The position numbers and the translations under genes were made by a program. From NCBI GenBank assembly GCA_019694165.1, contig JAIBCL010000024.1:28131-92130 (forward strand): DNA of 64,000 nucleotides. The letters are read 5' to 3'. The stretch comes from Verrucomicrobiaceae bacterium (GTDB lineage: Bacteria; Verrucomicrobiota; Verrucomicrobiia; Verrucomicrobiales; Verrucomicrobiaceae). The notes under the pieces were generated by a model. The model searched no databases. It was not told where the DNA came from and saw only the letters and a program-made list of their open reading frames with translations. Below, piece by piece: positions 1 through 8,559 of the stretch. Every line of letters starts with the position of its first letter. The stretch's first letter is position 1.

Positions 1-541
1 GGCGGAGAGCCGGACCGCCTTCGCCCGGCGGCAGCTCGCCAATCTCGAAGCCGCCGACCCCGAACTCGCGCGCTTGAAGTCGGCGGTGGAGGCGGAGGCG
101 AAGATCGCCACGGTGGAGCAAATGGCGGCGCAGATCGCGGAACTCAACGGCAAGTATGCCGCTGCCTTGAAGCGCAACGCCGCCAACGCCGCGCCCCTTG
201 AGCAGAAAGCCATGCTTGACGAGGCGGCACGCATCGCCGGCGGCATGTTCATCGATCCGGCGGCGGATGATCCATCGCTGCCGGCCGCGCTGCGGAGCAT
301 GCGCGGGATCTACCGGCAGCAGGTGCTGCTCATTGAAACCACGCGCAATGAAGCCGCCACGCGTGCCGCCGCGGAACTGGCCGCGAAGCTCCAGCCGCTG
401 CTCGACTCACGCGAAGCCTCCGGTGACAAACCCGGCGCAGCCCGCGTCCGCGCCCTCATGAGCGCAGGCGTGCAGCCGGTGAAAATCGCCGACTTGTTCG
501 GCGCCTTCGGCACCGCCGCCGTGCGGCCGATCGTGGACTGA
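1..541 (+). CDS. 3' part of a hypothetical protein (cut by window start)
   Basis: The reading frame is already open at base 2 and runs to a TGA at 539-541, so the true start lies outside the window; the TTG at 74 is only the first in-window start-like codon. The visible 179 residues are Ala/Glu/Arg-rich and predicted mostly helical, with coiled-coil-like stretches such as AKIATVEQMAAQIAELNGKY. No enzymatic motif or membrane segment is visible. Secreted or structural helical proteins of this composition are common in Verrucomicrobia, but I do not recognise the family. Confidence 0.6.
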   Translation, partial: AESRTAFARRQLANLEAADPELARLKSAVEAEAKIATVEQMAAQIAELNGKYAAALKRNAANAAPLEQKAMLDEAARIAGGMFIDPAADDPSLPAALRSMRGIYRQQVLLIETTRNEAATRAAAELAAKLQPLLDSREASGDKPGAARVRALMSAGVQPVKIADLFGAFGTAAVRPIVD

Positions 542-639
542 GAGCCGCGACGACGAGATGGAATCACGAGCGGTGCCGATGCACGCATCCCACGCTGGCG
601 TCTCGCAGCTCCGGCATCTGCCGTCGCGCAGCCCGACTG

Positions 640-996
640 CTACTTCTTCTTCCGGCGTGGCCCGCTGTTGCCGGCGTCGGTTCGTTTGGCAGAGGCGAGT
701 TTCACGTTGATGGCGGCGCGGTCCACGGTGGGGTCGAGGACGCCGTCGCCGCCTTTGTCGAATTCCTTGAGCCCGCCAGTTGGATTGGCTTTGAAGGCGG
801 CTTGCAAGGCTTCGAACTCCTTGGTGTCGATCTCCCAGTTGTGATCCTTGTCGAAAGGCTTGATGGCGCTGACATCGACCGTCTCCTTCTTCTCCGGCGC
901 AGGCGGCGGACGCTTGCCTTTCGGTTTGGCTCCGGCTGGGACGGCGTTGAGGGAGAGACCGAGGGCGATGAGGGTGACGAGGTGGGTGGCTTTCAT
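640..996 (-). CDS. Secreted EF-hand-like protein
   Basis: 118 residues. It begins with a Sec-type signal peptide (positive start, hydrophobic core LVTLIALGLSLNAVPAGA), so the mature protein is exported. Two acidic calcium-loop-like segments follow: DKDHNWEIDTKEFEAL, a good EF-hand loop, and FDKGGDGVLD, a partial one. The C-terminus is strongly basic (PRRKKK). Small exported EF-hand proteins are frequent in Planctomycetes and Verrucomicrobia. It lies just downstream of the DUF1501 gene on the same strand, separated by 96 bp, so it may be co-transcribed. Its role is unknown; calcium binding is inferred from the loops only. Confidence 0.65.
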   Translation of the reverse strand: MKATHLVTLIALGLSLNAVPAGAKPKGKRPPPAPEKKETVDVSAIKPFDKDHNWEIDTKEFEALQAAFKANPTGGLKEFDKGGDGVLDPTVDRAAINVKLASAKRTDAGNSGPRRKKK

Positions 997-1092
997 GGAG
1001 GGGAAGTGATCAGGGCTTCGTTCGCAAAGCGTCCTTCGTCAGAAAAAGTGCCGGGCGCTCTCGATGCTTCGGGGACTGGCTTAGCCAAAGCA

Positions 1093-2382
1093 TCACGCGA
1101 GCAAGTCGGTGAGCACGCTGCCCTTGTCGCCGACGGTGAAGGGCCGGTTCGAGGGTGACATGACGACTTGATCGACATTCATGCCCATGAGGTGGCCGAT
1201 GGTGCTGTGGAAGTCCTGGATGGTGGACTGCTTGTCGGCCACGTTCGCGCCACGGGCGTCGCTGGCACCGTAGATGTAGCCCCGCTTCGCACCCGCACCG
1301 GCGAGCATGACGCTGAAGACCTTCGGGTAGTGATTGCGGCCGCCGTCGCCGGTGACTTCGGGGGTGCGGCCGAATTCCGAGCACAGGACGATGAGCGTGG
1401 ACTCGAGCAGACCTCGCGAGCTGAGGTCGCCGATCAAGGCGGCCAGAGCGGTGTCGAGCGCCGTGCCCTTGTCGGCCATGCGGTCGTCGAGGTCGGTGTG
1501 CATGTCCCAGCCGCCGGAGGCCACCTCGATGAAGCGGATGCCGTGCTCGATGAGACGGCGCGCGAGGAGGCAGCCCTGGCCGAGGTCGCTCTTGCCGTAT
1601 TTCTCGCGCAGGTCTGCCGGCTCGGCGGCGAGGTCGAAGGCTTTCAACTCCTCGCCTTTGAGCAGTTGCAGCGTGTTGTCGTAAAACTCGGTGTAGGACT
1701 TGAGGTTGGTGTCGTGGAATTTGCCGCGGAAACCGGCGTCCACCTTGTCGAGGAGGGCCATGCGCTTGTCGATGACATCGGGCGTGGTGCGGAACTGGGC
1801 GAACTGGAGGCCGGTCTCCGGATTGCCGACCGGCAGCGGGCTGAAGGCGGCGGGGAAGAAGCCGTTGCCGTGGCCGGGATTGCGGTTGATGCAGACGGAA
1901 GAGGGCAGCGTCTTGTGGCTGGGACCGAGCAATTGCTGCGCCCATGCACCGAGCGTGGGATGCTGGATGGTGCCGCGCTGCTCGTATGCGGTGCGCATCA
2001 GGTACTGCGCGGACGCGTGCACGCCGGTCTTCGAAGTCATCGAGCGGATGATGGCGATCTTGTCAGCCTGCTCGGCGGCCAGCCTGGGCATGAAGCCGCC
2101 CAGGTCGAAGCCGGCCTTGGTCTTGATCGGGTCTTTCGGGCCGCCGGTCTCGCCTTTCTTCGGGTCGAGCGTGTCGATGTGGGACATGCCGCCTTCCATC
2201 TGCATCCAGATCACCCGCTTTGCGCTGCCAAAGCCGGGCAGCTTCGTGTTGTCCACCGCCGGGGCCGCCGCCGCTCCGCGCAGGATGTGCGGCACGATGG
2301 TCACGCCGAGCGCCGTCTTCGCGACGTGTTCGGCAAAGGCGCGGCGGGTGAACGGGTCGCAGGAAAGAAGATCGGATTTCAT
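1093..2382 (-). CDS. DUF1501 family secreted protein
   Basis: 429 residues. The N-terminus carries a twin-Arg segment (FTRRAFAEHVAKTALG), suggesting Tat export. The remainder has DUF1501 hallmarks: a sulfatase-like/alkaline-phosphatase-like core with MQMEGGMSHIDTLDPK near the start, then SGGWDMHTD and LCSEFGRTPEV toward the C-terminus. DUF1501 proteins are expanded in Planctomycetes and Verrucomicrobia and almost always sit beside a DUF1549/DUF1553 protein, as here (17 bp gap to the upstream gene). The biochemical function of the pair is not established; a role in degrading complex extracellular substrates is a common inference. Confidence 0.88.
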   Translation of the reverse strand: MKSDLLSCDPFTRRAFAEHVAKTALGVTIVPHILRGAAAAPAVDNTKLPGFGSAKRVIWMQMEGGMSHIDTLDPKKGETGGPKDPIKTKAGFDLGGFMPRLAAEQADKIAIIRSMTSKTGVHASAQYLMRTAYEQRGTIQHPTLGAWAQQLLGPSHKTLPSSVCINRNPGHGNGFFPAAFSPLPVGNPETGLQFAQFRTTPDVIDKRMALLDKVDAGFRGKFHDTNLKSYTEFYDNTLQLLKGEELKAFDLAAEPADLREKYGKSDLGQGCLLARRLIEHGIRFIEVASGGWDMHTDLDDRMADKGTALDTALAALIGDLSSRGLLESTLIVLCSEFGRTPEVTGDGGRNHYPKVFSVMLAGAGAKRGYIYGASDARGANVADKQSTIQDFHSTIGHLMGMNVDQVVMSPSNRPFTVGDKGSVLTDLLA

Positions 2383-2399
2383 GGTCGGGCGCGTTGGGA

Positions 2400-4496
2400 T
2401 TACTGAACAAAGATGAACTCACGGGAATTGAACAACACCCATGTGAGGTCGGCGGGCGAGAGGCCGCCGGCGAGCGCGGACCTCGCATCGGCGAGTTCTT
2501 CGGGCTTCGGATTCCGGCTCAGGAAGCTGATGTAGAGATCCTGGATTTGCGCATCGGGCGTCTGCTCGGCCAGCGCGGTCGAGAGCACCTTTGACTTCGG
2601 GTTTTGCAGCACCTGCTGCGCATCGCCGTTCATCAGCATCATCACCTGCGGGATGCTGCCCTCGTCCGAGTTGCTGTCCGCGATCTGGCGGTCCGACTGG
2701 CCGAACATGCGGAGGAAATGCTCCCCGCGCTCGGGCTGCGGCAGCTCGGAGGCGCGCGCGAGCATGAGCCCGCTCATGACGGCGGGCTTGGAGAAGTCGG
2801 CCTCGCCGTTGTCCTCGGTGTCCTGCATCTGCCTCATGCGCGCGGGGCGCTTGCCGGGCTTGGCGTTCGCGCCCTTGGCAAAGAGTCCGCGGAGCTGGCT
2901 GCGCTCGCTGAGCACGGTCTGCACGCGCTCGGCTACCTCGGAGGGCGACGAGGTGGTGAGCTTGAGGTCCATGACCTTCGCGTAGGCATCGCCGCGCTGG
3001 AGCTTGAAGGCGTCCACCTTGTCGCCGATGGCGAGTGTGACGCAGGAGTCCCACGCCTGCTCGGCGGTCATGCGGCGGAGAATGGGGCCGGGGAAGTAGT
3101 AGGGCTCGCCCATGGCGATCTCGCGCGTGACGGCCTCGCGTTGGTAGGTCTCCGTGTTGCACAGAAGGCGCATGAAGGCACGGATGTCGAAATTCACGCG
3201 CACCATTTCAGCGGCGAGGTGGCGGAGCAGTTCGGGATTGCTGGCGGTGTCGGGGTTGTCCAGATCGGTGACAGGTTCCTTCACGCCGACGCCGAAGACC
3301 ACCTTCCACAGACGGTTCGCGATGGTCATGGCAAAGCGCGGATTGTCGGGGCTGGTCACCCACTTCGCGAAAACGTCGCGGTCATCGGCTTCGTGATTCT
3401 TGTGGCTGCGCAGGGCGTCGGTGGCGTCACGGTAGGCCTTCGTGCGGGCGTCCTCCTTGCCCCAGCTCACCAGTTTGGGTTTCACCGGCTCGTTGGGCTT
3501 GCCGTCTTCATACTTGTAATCCTTGGGCAGCGTCATGTCGTTGTCGGGCTTGTCGGTCACCATGGCCGTGTTCACGCGCATGATGTTCCGGGCCTGCTTG
3601 GCCGTCTGGCGGTCGAGTCCCGACAGCATCCTGCGCCCGCCCGGCATCTCGGTCTCCGTCGCGCCCATGAAGGCGGCCATTTGGTAGAACTGCTTCTGCG
3701 TCCACTCGGCGAAGGGATGATCGTGGCACTGCGCGCACGCCACGTTCGCGCCGAGGAAGGTGGTGAGCGTGAGGCTTAGATTGTCGAGCCTCATGCCCTT
3801 GTCTCGCAGCAGGTAGCCGGTGGCGCCGTTTTGCAGCATGTTGCCGTCGGCGCTGAGCATCTCGCGCACGATTACATTCCACGGGCGGTTCTCGGCGATC
3901 TGTTTCTTGAGCCACTCTTCGTAGGTGAAGTACTTGATCTTGTTCGCGTCATCCGCGATGCGCAGCATGTCGCCGAAGTAATTGAACATGCGCGAGGTGA
4001 AGCCCTCGCTGTTCACCAGCTTGTCGATCACGCGGGCGCGCTTGGTGTCGCTCTTGTCGGTGAGGAACTCGACCGTCTCTTCGCGGGCGGGAATGCGGCC
4101 GGCTAGGTCGAGATACACACGGCGGATGAATTGCTCGTCGCTCGCCAGCGCGTTCGGATGCTGGTCGGCCTTTTGCAGGCGGGCGAGCACCAGCTTGTCG
4201 ATGGCCGCGGCCGCCTGCGCGACGCCGGGGTCCATCGGAATGCCGAGGCCCTCGATCTTGAGCGTCCTGGCGGCGGCCTGGTCGGCGGCGCTGAGGTTGG
4301 CGAGCGCGATCCGGTGCACGTTGCCGTCGGTAGTCTGAAGGAAAATGTTGTCGTCCTTGATGCCGCGGAAGGTGGCCACGAGTTCGCGGCCCTTGTTGTC
4401 GTGCCAGGTGCGCGTATTGCCGGAGGACTGTTGCTGCGCGGGCAAGGCGGCGGCCAGGGTGCAAATGGCGAGGGTGAGCAGGGTGGTTCTCTTCAT
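2400..4496 (-). CDS. DUF1549/DUF1553 (PSD-type) secreted protein with N-terminal SHD1 domain
   Basis: 698 residues. A signal peptide covers about residues 1-20. Residues about 27-80 resemble the SHD1 (SLA1 homology 1) domain: TWHDNKGRELVATF, then a short strand-rich stretch ending ALANLSAADQ. DUF1549 follows (LVLARLQKADQHPN, VYLDLAGRIPAREE, a haem-like C-A-Q-C-H with HPFAEW) and DUF1553 fills the second half (FAMTIANRLWKVVFG, PELLRHLAAEMV, FLSRNPKPEELADA). It is transcribed in line with the DUF1501 gene and the FecR/ECF pair upstream, suggesting one regulated unit. The CxxCH could bind haem c, but that is not certain for the family. Confidence 0.88.
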   Translation of the reverse strand: MKRTTLLTLAICTLAAALPAQQQSSGNTRTWHDNKGRELVATFRGIKDDNIFLQTTDGNVHRIALANLSAADQAAARTLKIEGLGIPMDPGVAQAAAAIDKLVLARLQKADQHPNALASDEQFIRRVYLDLAGRIPAREETVEFLTDKSDTKRARVIDKLVNSEGFTSRMFNYFGDMLRIADDANKIKYFTYEEWLKKQIAENRPWNVIVREMLSADGNMLQNGATGYLLRDKGMRLDNLSLTLTTFLGANVACAQCHDHPFAEWTQKQFYQMAAFMGATETEMPGGRRMLSGLDRQTAKQARNIMRVNTAMVTDKPDNDMTLPKDYKYEDGKPNEPVKPKLVSWGKEDARTKAYRDATDALRSHKNHEADDRDVFAKWVTSPDNPRFAMTIANRLWKVVFGVGVKEPVTDLDNPDTASNPELLRHLAAEMVRVNFDIRAFMRLLCNTETYQREAVTREIAMGEPYYFPGPILRRMTAEQAWDSCVTLAIGDKVDAFKLQRGDAYAKVMDLKLTTSSPSEVAERVQTVLSERSQLRGLFAKGANAKPGKRPARMRQMQDTEDNGEADFSKPAVMSGLMLARASELPQPERGEHFLRMFGQSDRQIADSNSDEGSIPQVMMLMNGDAQQVLQNPKSKVLSTALAEQTPDAQIQDLYISFLSRNPKPEELADARSALAGGLSPADLTWVLFNSREFIFVQ

Positions 4497-4510
4497 GGCG
4501 GGCTGTTGGG

Positions 4511-6031
4511 CTACTCCTTAACTGTGTGGACTGGCAATTCTGACACCGATTTTGCGCCCTGTCCGCCCGAAGTGGAGCGGACGAGGATGCGGATCTGGTC
4601 GAGGTCGCCGGCCACCGCGAGGTTGAAATGCAGTGTGCGGCGGTCGCGGCTCATGACAATCACGTCGCCGCTCGCGTCGGTGCGCTTGTTCCGCTCCACG
4701 CCGCGGCGTGAACTCTGATCGTAGATCGCACCCGGGTGGCCGAGCACGTCGTCGGTGTAGTTGAGACCGGACTGCTTGTTGATCACGCCGACGATGGGCG
4801 TGCCGAAGGTCACGCTGCCTTCACGGCGGAGCTGCGAGCGGTCCGCCGGACGCGTGAGCGGATCGTAATGCAGCAGGTAGCTCGTCACCTGGCGCGTGGG
4901 GCCGATCTTGGCGCTGAGTCTCCGCGTGTTCGCATAACGGCCCGGACGTGCGAACGAGACGAGCGTCTCCTTCGTCAGGTCGGCCGCTTCGCGCTCTTTG
5001 AAAAGCAGGATGAATTCATTGCTCTCCAGCCGGCCCGTCTCCACGCTTACCGGCGGCTGGCGCAGAAAATGAATCGCCCCCGTCGTGCGCGGCTCGTCGG
5101 GTGCCGGTGCCGGCGGCGGCGGGAAGCTCAATGGATCTGGCCGCGTCGTCTCGGCCACGCCATCGCTGGCAAAGCGACGGCCCTCCGATGTGTTCAGCGC
5201 GACGAACGACTCCGGGCGCGACTCATCACCCGCCACGCGTGCCTCCACCTCGCCTTTGAACACATGCACGTCCGAAACGCCCGAGGGACCCACCGACACT
5301 CCGAACTCCGTGCCCAGATCCACCACCTCAACACCCGGCGTCTCCACCGTGAAGCCACGCGCGCCCTCCGGCACATGCGCCGCAGCCTTGCCGCCGTTCA
5401 AACGTGCGCGTGACGGCGACAGCAGCGACAACTGCGCCGGCCCTTCCACCACCAACTGCGCGCCGCCCGCGAAGCTCAGGCCCATGCGCCCGCCCGCAAG
5501 CCGGTATTCGCCCGCCGGCAGCGCGCGGCCCACGATCAGCGGCCCGCCCGCCGTGTGATCCGCTTCCGACAAACTCGTGACCACCGCCACATGTGGCTCG
5601 CTCGCCGCCGCCGCGGCAGTCTCGATCTGCCTCGCATCATTGCGCAGGCCCACCGATCGGAAATACAGGCCCGCACCTGCGACGAGTGCGATGGCCGCCG
5701 CGGCCGCTGTCACGCGCTGCCAGAACCACGTCACGCCCGCCTTGCCCGCCGTGAGCGCGGTCTGTTCCGTTTGCACGTTTGCGAGCACGCCCGCCACGAA
5801 GGCGGCGGACTCCACCGTATCCGGCTCGATGCGCATCATCACCTCGCTCTCGAAACCCGGCTCGTCACCCGCCTGATGCAGCCATGCGAGCGCGCGCTCC
5901 GTGCGCGTCATCTGCGTCAGTTCGTTTCGCACCGTTTCATCCGTCCGGCAGAGCGAGAGCAGCCTGGACGCTTCGTCGGGCGTCAGTTCCTCCGCGAAAT
6001 ATTTCGCCAGCAATGTCGTCGCGTCGCTCAT
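4511..6031 (-). CDS. FecR-like transmembrane regulator, probable anti-sigma factor
   Basis: 506 residues from the ATG at 6031, which overlaps the stop of the sigma gene by 4 bp; an in-frame upstream extension is ignored. The N-terminal cytoplasmic part (LLAKYFAEELTPDEASRLLSLC) resembles anti-sigma zinc-less ASD-like regions. One membrane span lies around residues 105-125 (VTAAAAAIALVAGAGLYF). A FecR-type beta domain follows (VETPGVEVVDLGTEFGV, then VHVFKGEVEA). The periplasmic C-terminus is long. Coupling to the ECF sigma gene suggests it holds that factor inactive and may sense an extracellular signal. The downstream DUF1549 and DUF1501 genes are plausible targets. Confidence 0.8.
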   Translation of the reverse strand: MSDATTLLAKYFAEELTPDEASRLLSLCRTDETVRNELTQMTRTERALAWLHQAGDEPGFESEVMMRIEPDTVESAAFVAGVLANVQTEQTALTAGKAGVTWFWQRVTAAAAAIALVAGAGLYFRSVGLRNDARQIETAAAAASEPHVAVVTSLSEADHTAGGPLIVGRALPAGEYRLAGGRMGLSFAGGAQLVVEGPAQLSLLSPSRARLNGGKAAAHVPEGARGFTVETPGVEVVDLGTEFGVSVGPSGVSDVHVFKGEVEARVAGDESRPESFVALNTSEGRRFASDGVAETTRPDPLSFPPPPAPAPDEPRTTGAIHFLRQPPVSVETGRLESNEFILLFKEREAADLTKETLVSFARPGRYANTRRLSAKIGPTRQVTSYLLHYDPLTRPADRSQLRREGSVTFGTPIVGVINKQSGLNYTDDVLGHPGAIYDQSSRRGVERNKRTDASGDVIVMSRDRRTLHFNLAVAGDLDQIRILVRSTSGGQGAKSVSELPVHTVKE

Positions 6032-6594
6032 GCCGTCGCCGCCGCCTCGCTGAGTTGTTGCTCCACGCAATCACGCAGGCTCTGCCTCAGCCGGTGCAGC
6101 GCCATCGTCAGCGCCGAGTGCTTCCGATTGAGCCGCGCGCCTATCTCCGCCAGCGGCAGGTCTTCCTCGTAGCGCAGCCGCACGAGATCACGCGCGCCGG
6201 ACTCGAGCTTGCCGAGGCAAATGTGCATGGCCGCCATGCGGGCTTCATCGAGATCATCACGCGGTTCCTCGATCAATGCCTGGTCTGCCAGGTCCGCGAT
6301 TTGCGCCACCGCGCTCACCGGGCTGCGCTGAATCTTGCGCTGATGGTTGCGCAGCAGGTAGATCGCCACCGTGCGCAACCATGGGCCGAGCGGCTGGCCG
6401 GCATCCAGCTCGCGCAGCTTCCGGTGCGCGACCAGAAAGACTTCCTGGGCGATGTCGTCCGCATCATGCGGCGTGCCCGCCCGCACTGCCACGCAGGCGC
6501 GCACCGCCTTCTGATGCAGCGCCACGAGCCGGGCAAATGCCTCGAGATCACCCTGCTGGGCTTTGCGGATCAGGTCTGTCTCGTCGAGCATCAT
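6028..6594 (-). CDS. ECF-type RNA polymerase sigma factor
   Basis: 188 residues with typical ECF architecture. Region 2 is seen as FARLVALHQKAVRACV and DADDIAQEVFLVAHRKL. Region 4 is seen as DLVRLRYEEDLPLAEIGARL with a helix-turn-helix (RKHSALTMALHRLRQSL). It overlaps the following FecR-like gene by 4 bp, so the two are translationally coupled. It likely directs transcription of genes controlled by the FecR-like protein. The ATG at 6594 fits the family length. A palindromic site lies 27 bp upstream. Confidence 0.9.
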   Translation of the reverse strand: MMLDETDLIRKAQQGDLEAFARLVALHQKAVRACVAVRAGTPHDADDIAQEVFLVAHRKLRELDAGQPLGPWLRTVAIYLLRNHQRKIQRSPVSAVAQIADLADQALIEEPRDDLDEARMAAMHICLGKLESGARDLVRLRYEEDLPLAEIGARLNRKHSALTMALHRLRQSLRDCVEQQLSEAAATA

Positions 6595-6620
6595 TGAGGT
6601 GCGTGGTCGCTGAAGATTAC

Positions 6621-6643
6621 TGTCACCGATCGAGGAAGTGACA
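6621..6643. promoter_or_regulatory. Perfect inverted repeat TGTCAC-N11-GTGACA upstream of the ECF gene
   Basis: Six-base perfect arms separated by 11 bases, with the near arm 27 bp upstream of the ECF start codon. Size and symmetry suit a dimeric DNA-binding protein. No second copy was noticed in the window, and its use as an operator is inference. Confidence 0.35.
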
Positions 6644-6726
6644 CAGAAAGAAAAGGCAGCTTCCTGGCTGGACGGAGACGGTGCCGCATCACAACCCGCC
6701 GGCGGGCCGGGATGCGGCAGCGTGAT

Positions 6727-6903
6727 TCAGCGCCGGTGCTCTTTGGCGTTTGGTTTTGCCGTGTCGTCATGGGAGCGCCCGCAGCCACACGAGCCGCAGC
6801 CGCCTGACTTCTTTTGAGCGGACCGGACCGCGAAGACAAGCGCGGTGATGACGACGACCGCGAGTGCGGCCCAGGTTTGCCAATCAGTGGTGGTGGTGTT
6901 CAT
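6727..6903 (-). CDS. Small cysteine-rich membrane protein
   Basis: 58 residues from the ATG at 6903, overlapping the trmD stop by 4 bp. One N-terminal membrane span (WAALAVVVITALVFAV) is followed by a short cytoplasmic tail with a CGSCGCG cluster and a charged end. The layout resembles FeoB-associated Cys-rich membrane proteins, but no feoB is nearby. The translational overlap with trmD suggests co-expression. The Cys cluster may bind a metal; this is inferred from composition only. Confidence 0.65.
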   Translation of the reverse strand: MNTTTTDWQTWAALAVVVITALVFAVRSAQKKSGGCGSCGCGRSHDDTAKPNAKEHRR

Positions 6904-7592
6904 GGTTTCGGTGAGCCAGGGCCGGCCAGCAAGTCGGGCCGGTTCTGCCGCGTGCGCTCGAGCGCTCGCTCGTGCTTCCACGCGTTGATCCTGCCGTGGT
7001 GGCCGCCGAGCAAAATGTCGGGCACTCTCATGCCGCGGAATTCAGCGGGCTTCGTGTACTGCGGTGCTTCGAGGATGCCGGAGGGGCCGAAGGATTCGTC
7101 GATGGCGCTGTTCTCATCGCCGAGCACGCCGGGGATGAGCCGCACGATGGCGTCCATCACGACGACGGCCGCGATGGCGCCATTGGTGAGCACATAGTCG
7201 CCGATGGAGATTTCTTCATCGACCCAGTGTTCGATGACGCGGTGATCCACACCCTCGTAGTGACCGCAGAGGATGATGAGATGGCTTTCACCGCCGAGGC
7301 GACGCGCGCACGGCTGGTCGAAGCGGCGTCCCTGCGGAGTCATGAGCAGCACGCGGCTGTCCGGCGCGTGGACTTTTTCCATCGCCGCGAACACCGGCTC
7401 GGGGCGGAGCACCATGCCCTGGCCGCCGCCGCAGGGAGTGTCATCGACCTGAAGGTGCCGCCCGAGACCGAATTCACGCAGATCATGCACGCGCAGATCG
7501 AGCAGCTTCTTGTCCTGCGCGCGGCCCATCATGCTCGTGCGCATGGGCGCCGAGACGATCTCGGGAAACAAGGTGATGACATCGATCTGCAT
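6900..7592 (-). CDS. trmD: tRNA (guanine-N1)-methyltransferase TrmD
   Basis: 230 residues from the ATG at 7592 (MQIDVITLFPEI, the canonical TrmD start). It methylates G37 of tRNAs with SAM using the SPOUT trefoil-knot fold. Diagnostic stretches are DDTPCGGGQGMVLRPEP, LILCGHYEGVDHRV and EISIGDYVLTNGAIAA, followed by GESFGP-like and LLGGHHG segments. Length is normal. The longer in-frame extension upstream has no TrmD-like sequence and was discarded. It is usually found with rpsP, rimM and rplS; none of these is adjacent here. Confidence 0.95.
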   Translation of the reverse strand: MQIDVITLFPEIVSAPMRTSMMGRAQDKKLLDLRVHDLREFGLGRHLQVDDTPCGGGQGMVLRPEPVFAAMEKVHAPDSRVLLMTPQGRRFDQPCARRLGGESHLIILCGHYEGVDHRVIEHWVDEEISIGDYVLTNGAIAAVVVMDAIVRLIPGVLGDENSAIDESFGPSGILEAPQYTKPAEFRGMRVPDILLGGHHGRINAWKHERALERTRQNRPDLLAGPGSPKP

Positions 7593-7648
7593 CGCGGGCG
7601 GACGGTAGCCGTGCCGCGGGTGTGATGCAATGCACGAGCCGGCCCCGC

Positions 7649-8503
7649 TCACTTCCCGAGTTCAAACACGAATGGCAGGCCCTGGGCCTTCATTGCGTCG
7701 CGTTCCTTCCCGAGATACTTGTCGGCGAGGCGAGTGAATCCGCCTTCGGCCCGGAAGCGGGCGAGCGTCTGGTTGATCTTCGCCTTCAGTTCGGGCTGGC
7801 CTTGGGTGAGACCCACGGCCCAGACCTCTTCGCGCAGGGGCGCGAGCAGTGCGCGGGTGGCATCGGGATGACGTGCGTGATGGTTCATGATCGAGATTTG
7901 ATCGTAAATCCACGCGTCCACGCTGCCGTTGATCACTTCGAGCACGCACGCCGGATCGCTGTCGAGACTCACCAGCTTCGCCTGCGGCAGTTCCTTGCGC
8001 GCCCATGTCTCGCCGGTGGTGCCGAGCCGCACGACGATACGGCTGCCGGCCGTTTTCAGGTCGTCGGCCTTTTGCACGCGGGAGTTTTTCGATACGAGCA
8101 CGGCCAGGCCGTTCTTCACGTAGGGATCGGAGAAGTCGATGGACTGCCGTCTCTCGTCGGTGGCCGTCATCGACGAGATGATGAGGTCGATGCTGCCGGT
8201 CTTCAGGGCTGTGATCAGGCCGTCGAACTTGATGTTCCGAAACTCGGGCTCGCGGCCCAGCGTGGTCGCGATCTCGCGCCCGATTTCCACGCTCACGCCG
8301 GTGATCTGGCCCTTGTCATCGACGAACTCGAACGGCGGATACTCAGCCTCCATGCCGATGACGAGCTTCGGCACGGGCGGGGGTGACGCCGCAGCAGCCG
8401 TTCCGCCGCGGATGCCGGGGGCGGACTTTTCTCCGCAGGAACCCACGAGCAATGAGGCGAAGGCGGCCAGCAGAGAGAGCAGGGTGCGGATTCGGAGCGG
8501 CAT
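7649..8503 (-). CDS. Amino-acid-type ABC transporter solute-binding lipoprotein (SBP family 3)
   Basis: 284 residues. The N-terminus is a lipoprotein signal ending in LVGSC, with Cys23 the likely lipidated residue. The remainder is a family 3 periplasmic binding protein: IGMEAEYPPFEFVDDKGQ, GVSVEIGREIAT, KFDGLITALKTGSIDLIISS, then the hinge and C-terminal lobe, ending DKYLGKERD. Such proteins bind polar amino acids and pass them to an ABC permease, but no permease or ATPase gene adjoins it, so the partner must be elsewhere. Confidence 0.88.
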   Translation of the reverse strand: MPLRIRTLLSLLAAFASLLVGSCGEKSAPGIRGGTAAAASPPPVPKLVIGMEAEYPPFEFVDDKGQITGVSVEIGREIATTLGREPEFRNIKFDGLITALKTGSIDLIISSMTATDERRQSIDFSDPYVKNGLAVLVSKNSRVQKADDLKTAGSRIVVRLGTTGETWARKELPQAKLVSLDSDPACVLEVINGSVDAWIYDQISIMNHHARHPDATRALLAPLREEVWAVGLTQGQPELKAKINQTLARFRAEGGFTRLADKYLGKERDAMKAQGLPFVFELGK

Positions 8504-8559
8504 GTTGGCGATTCAGATGATGTGCGGGACCGTGTTGCCGGGCCGGAAGCGCTTGCCCG

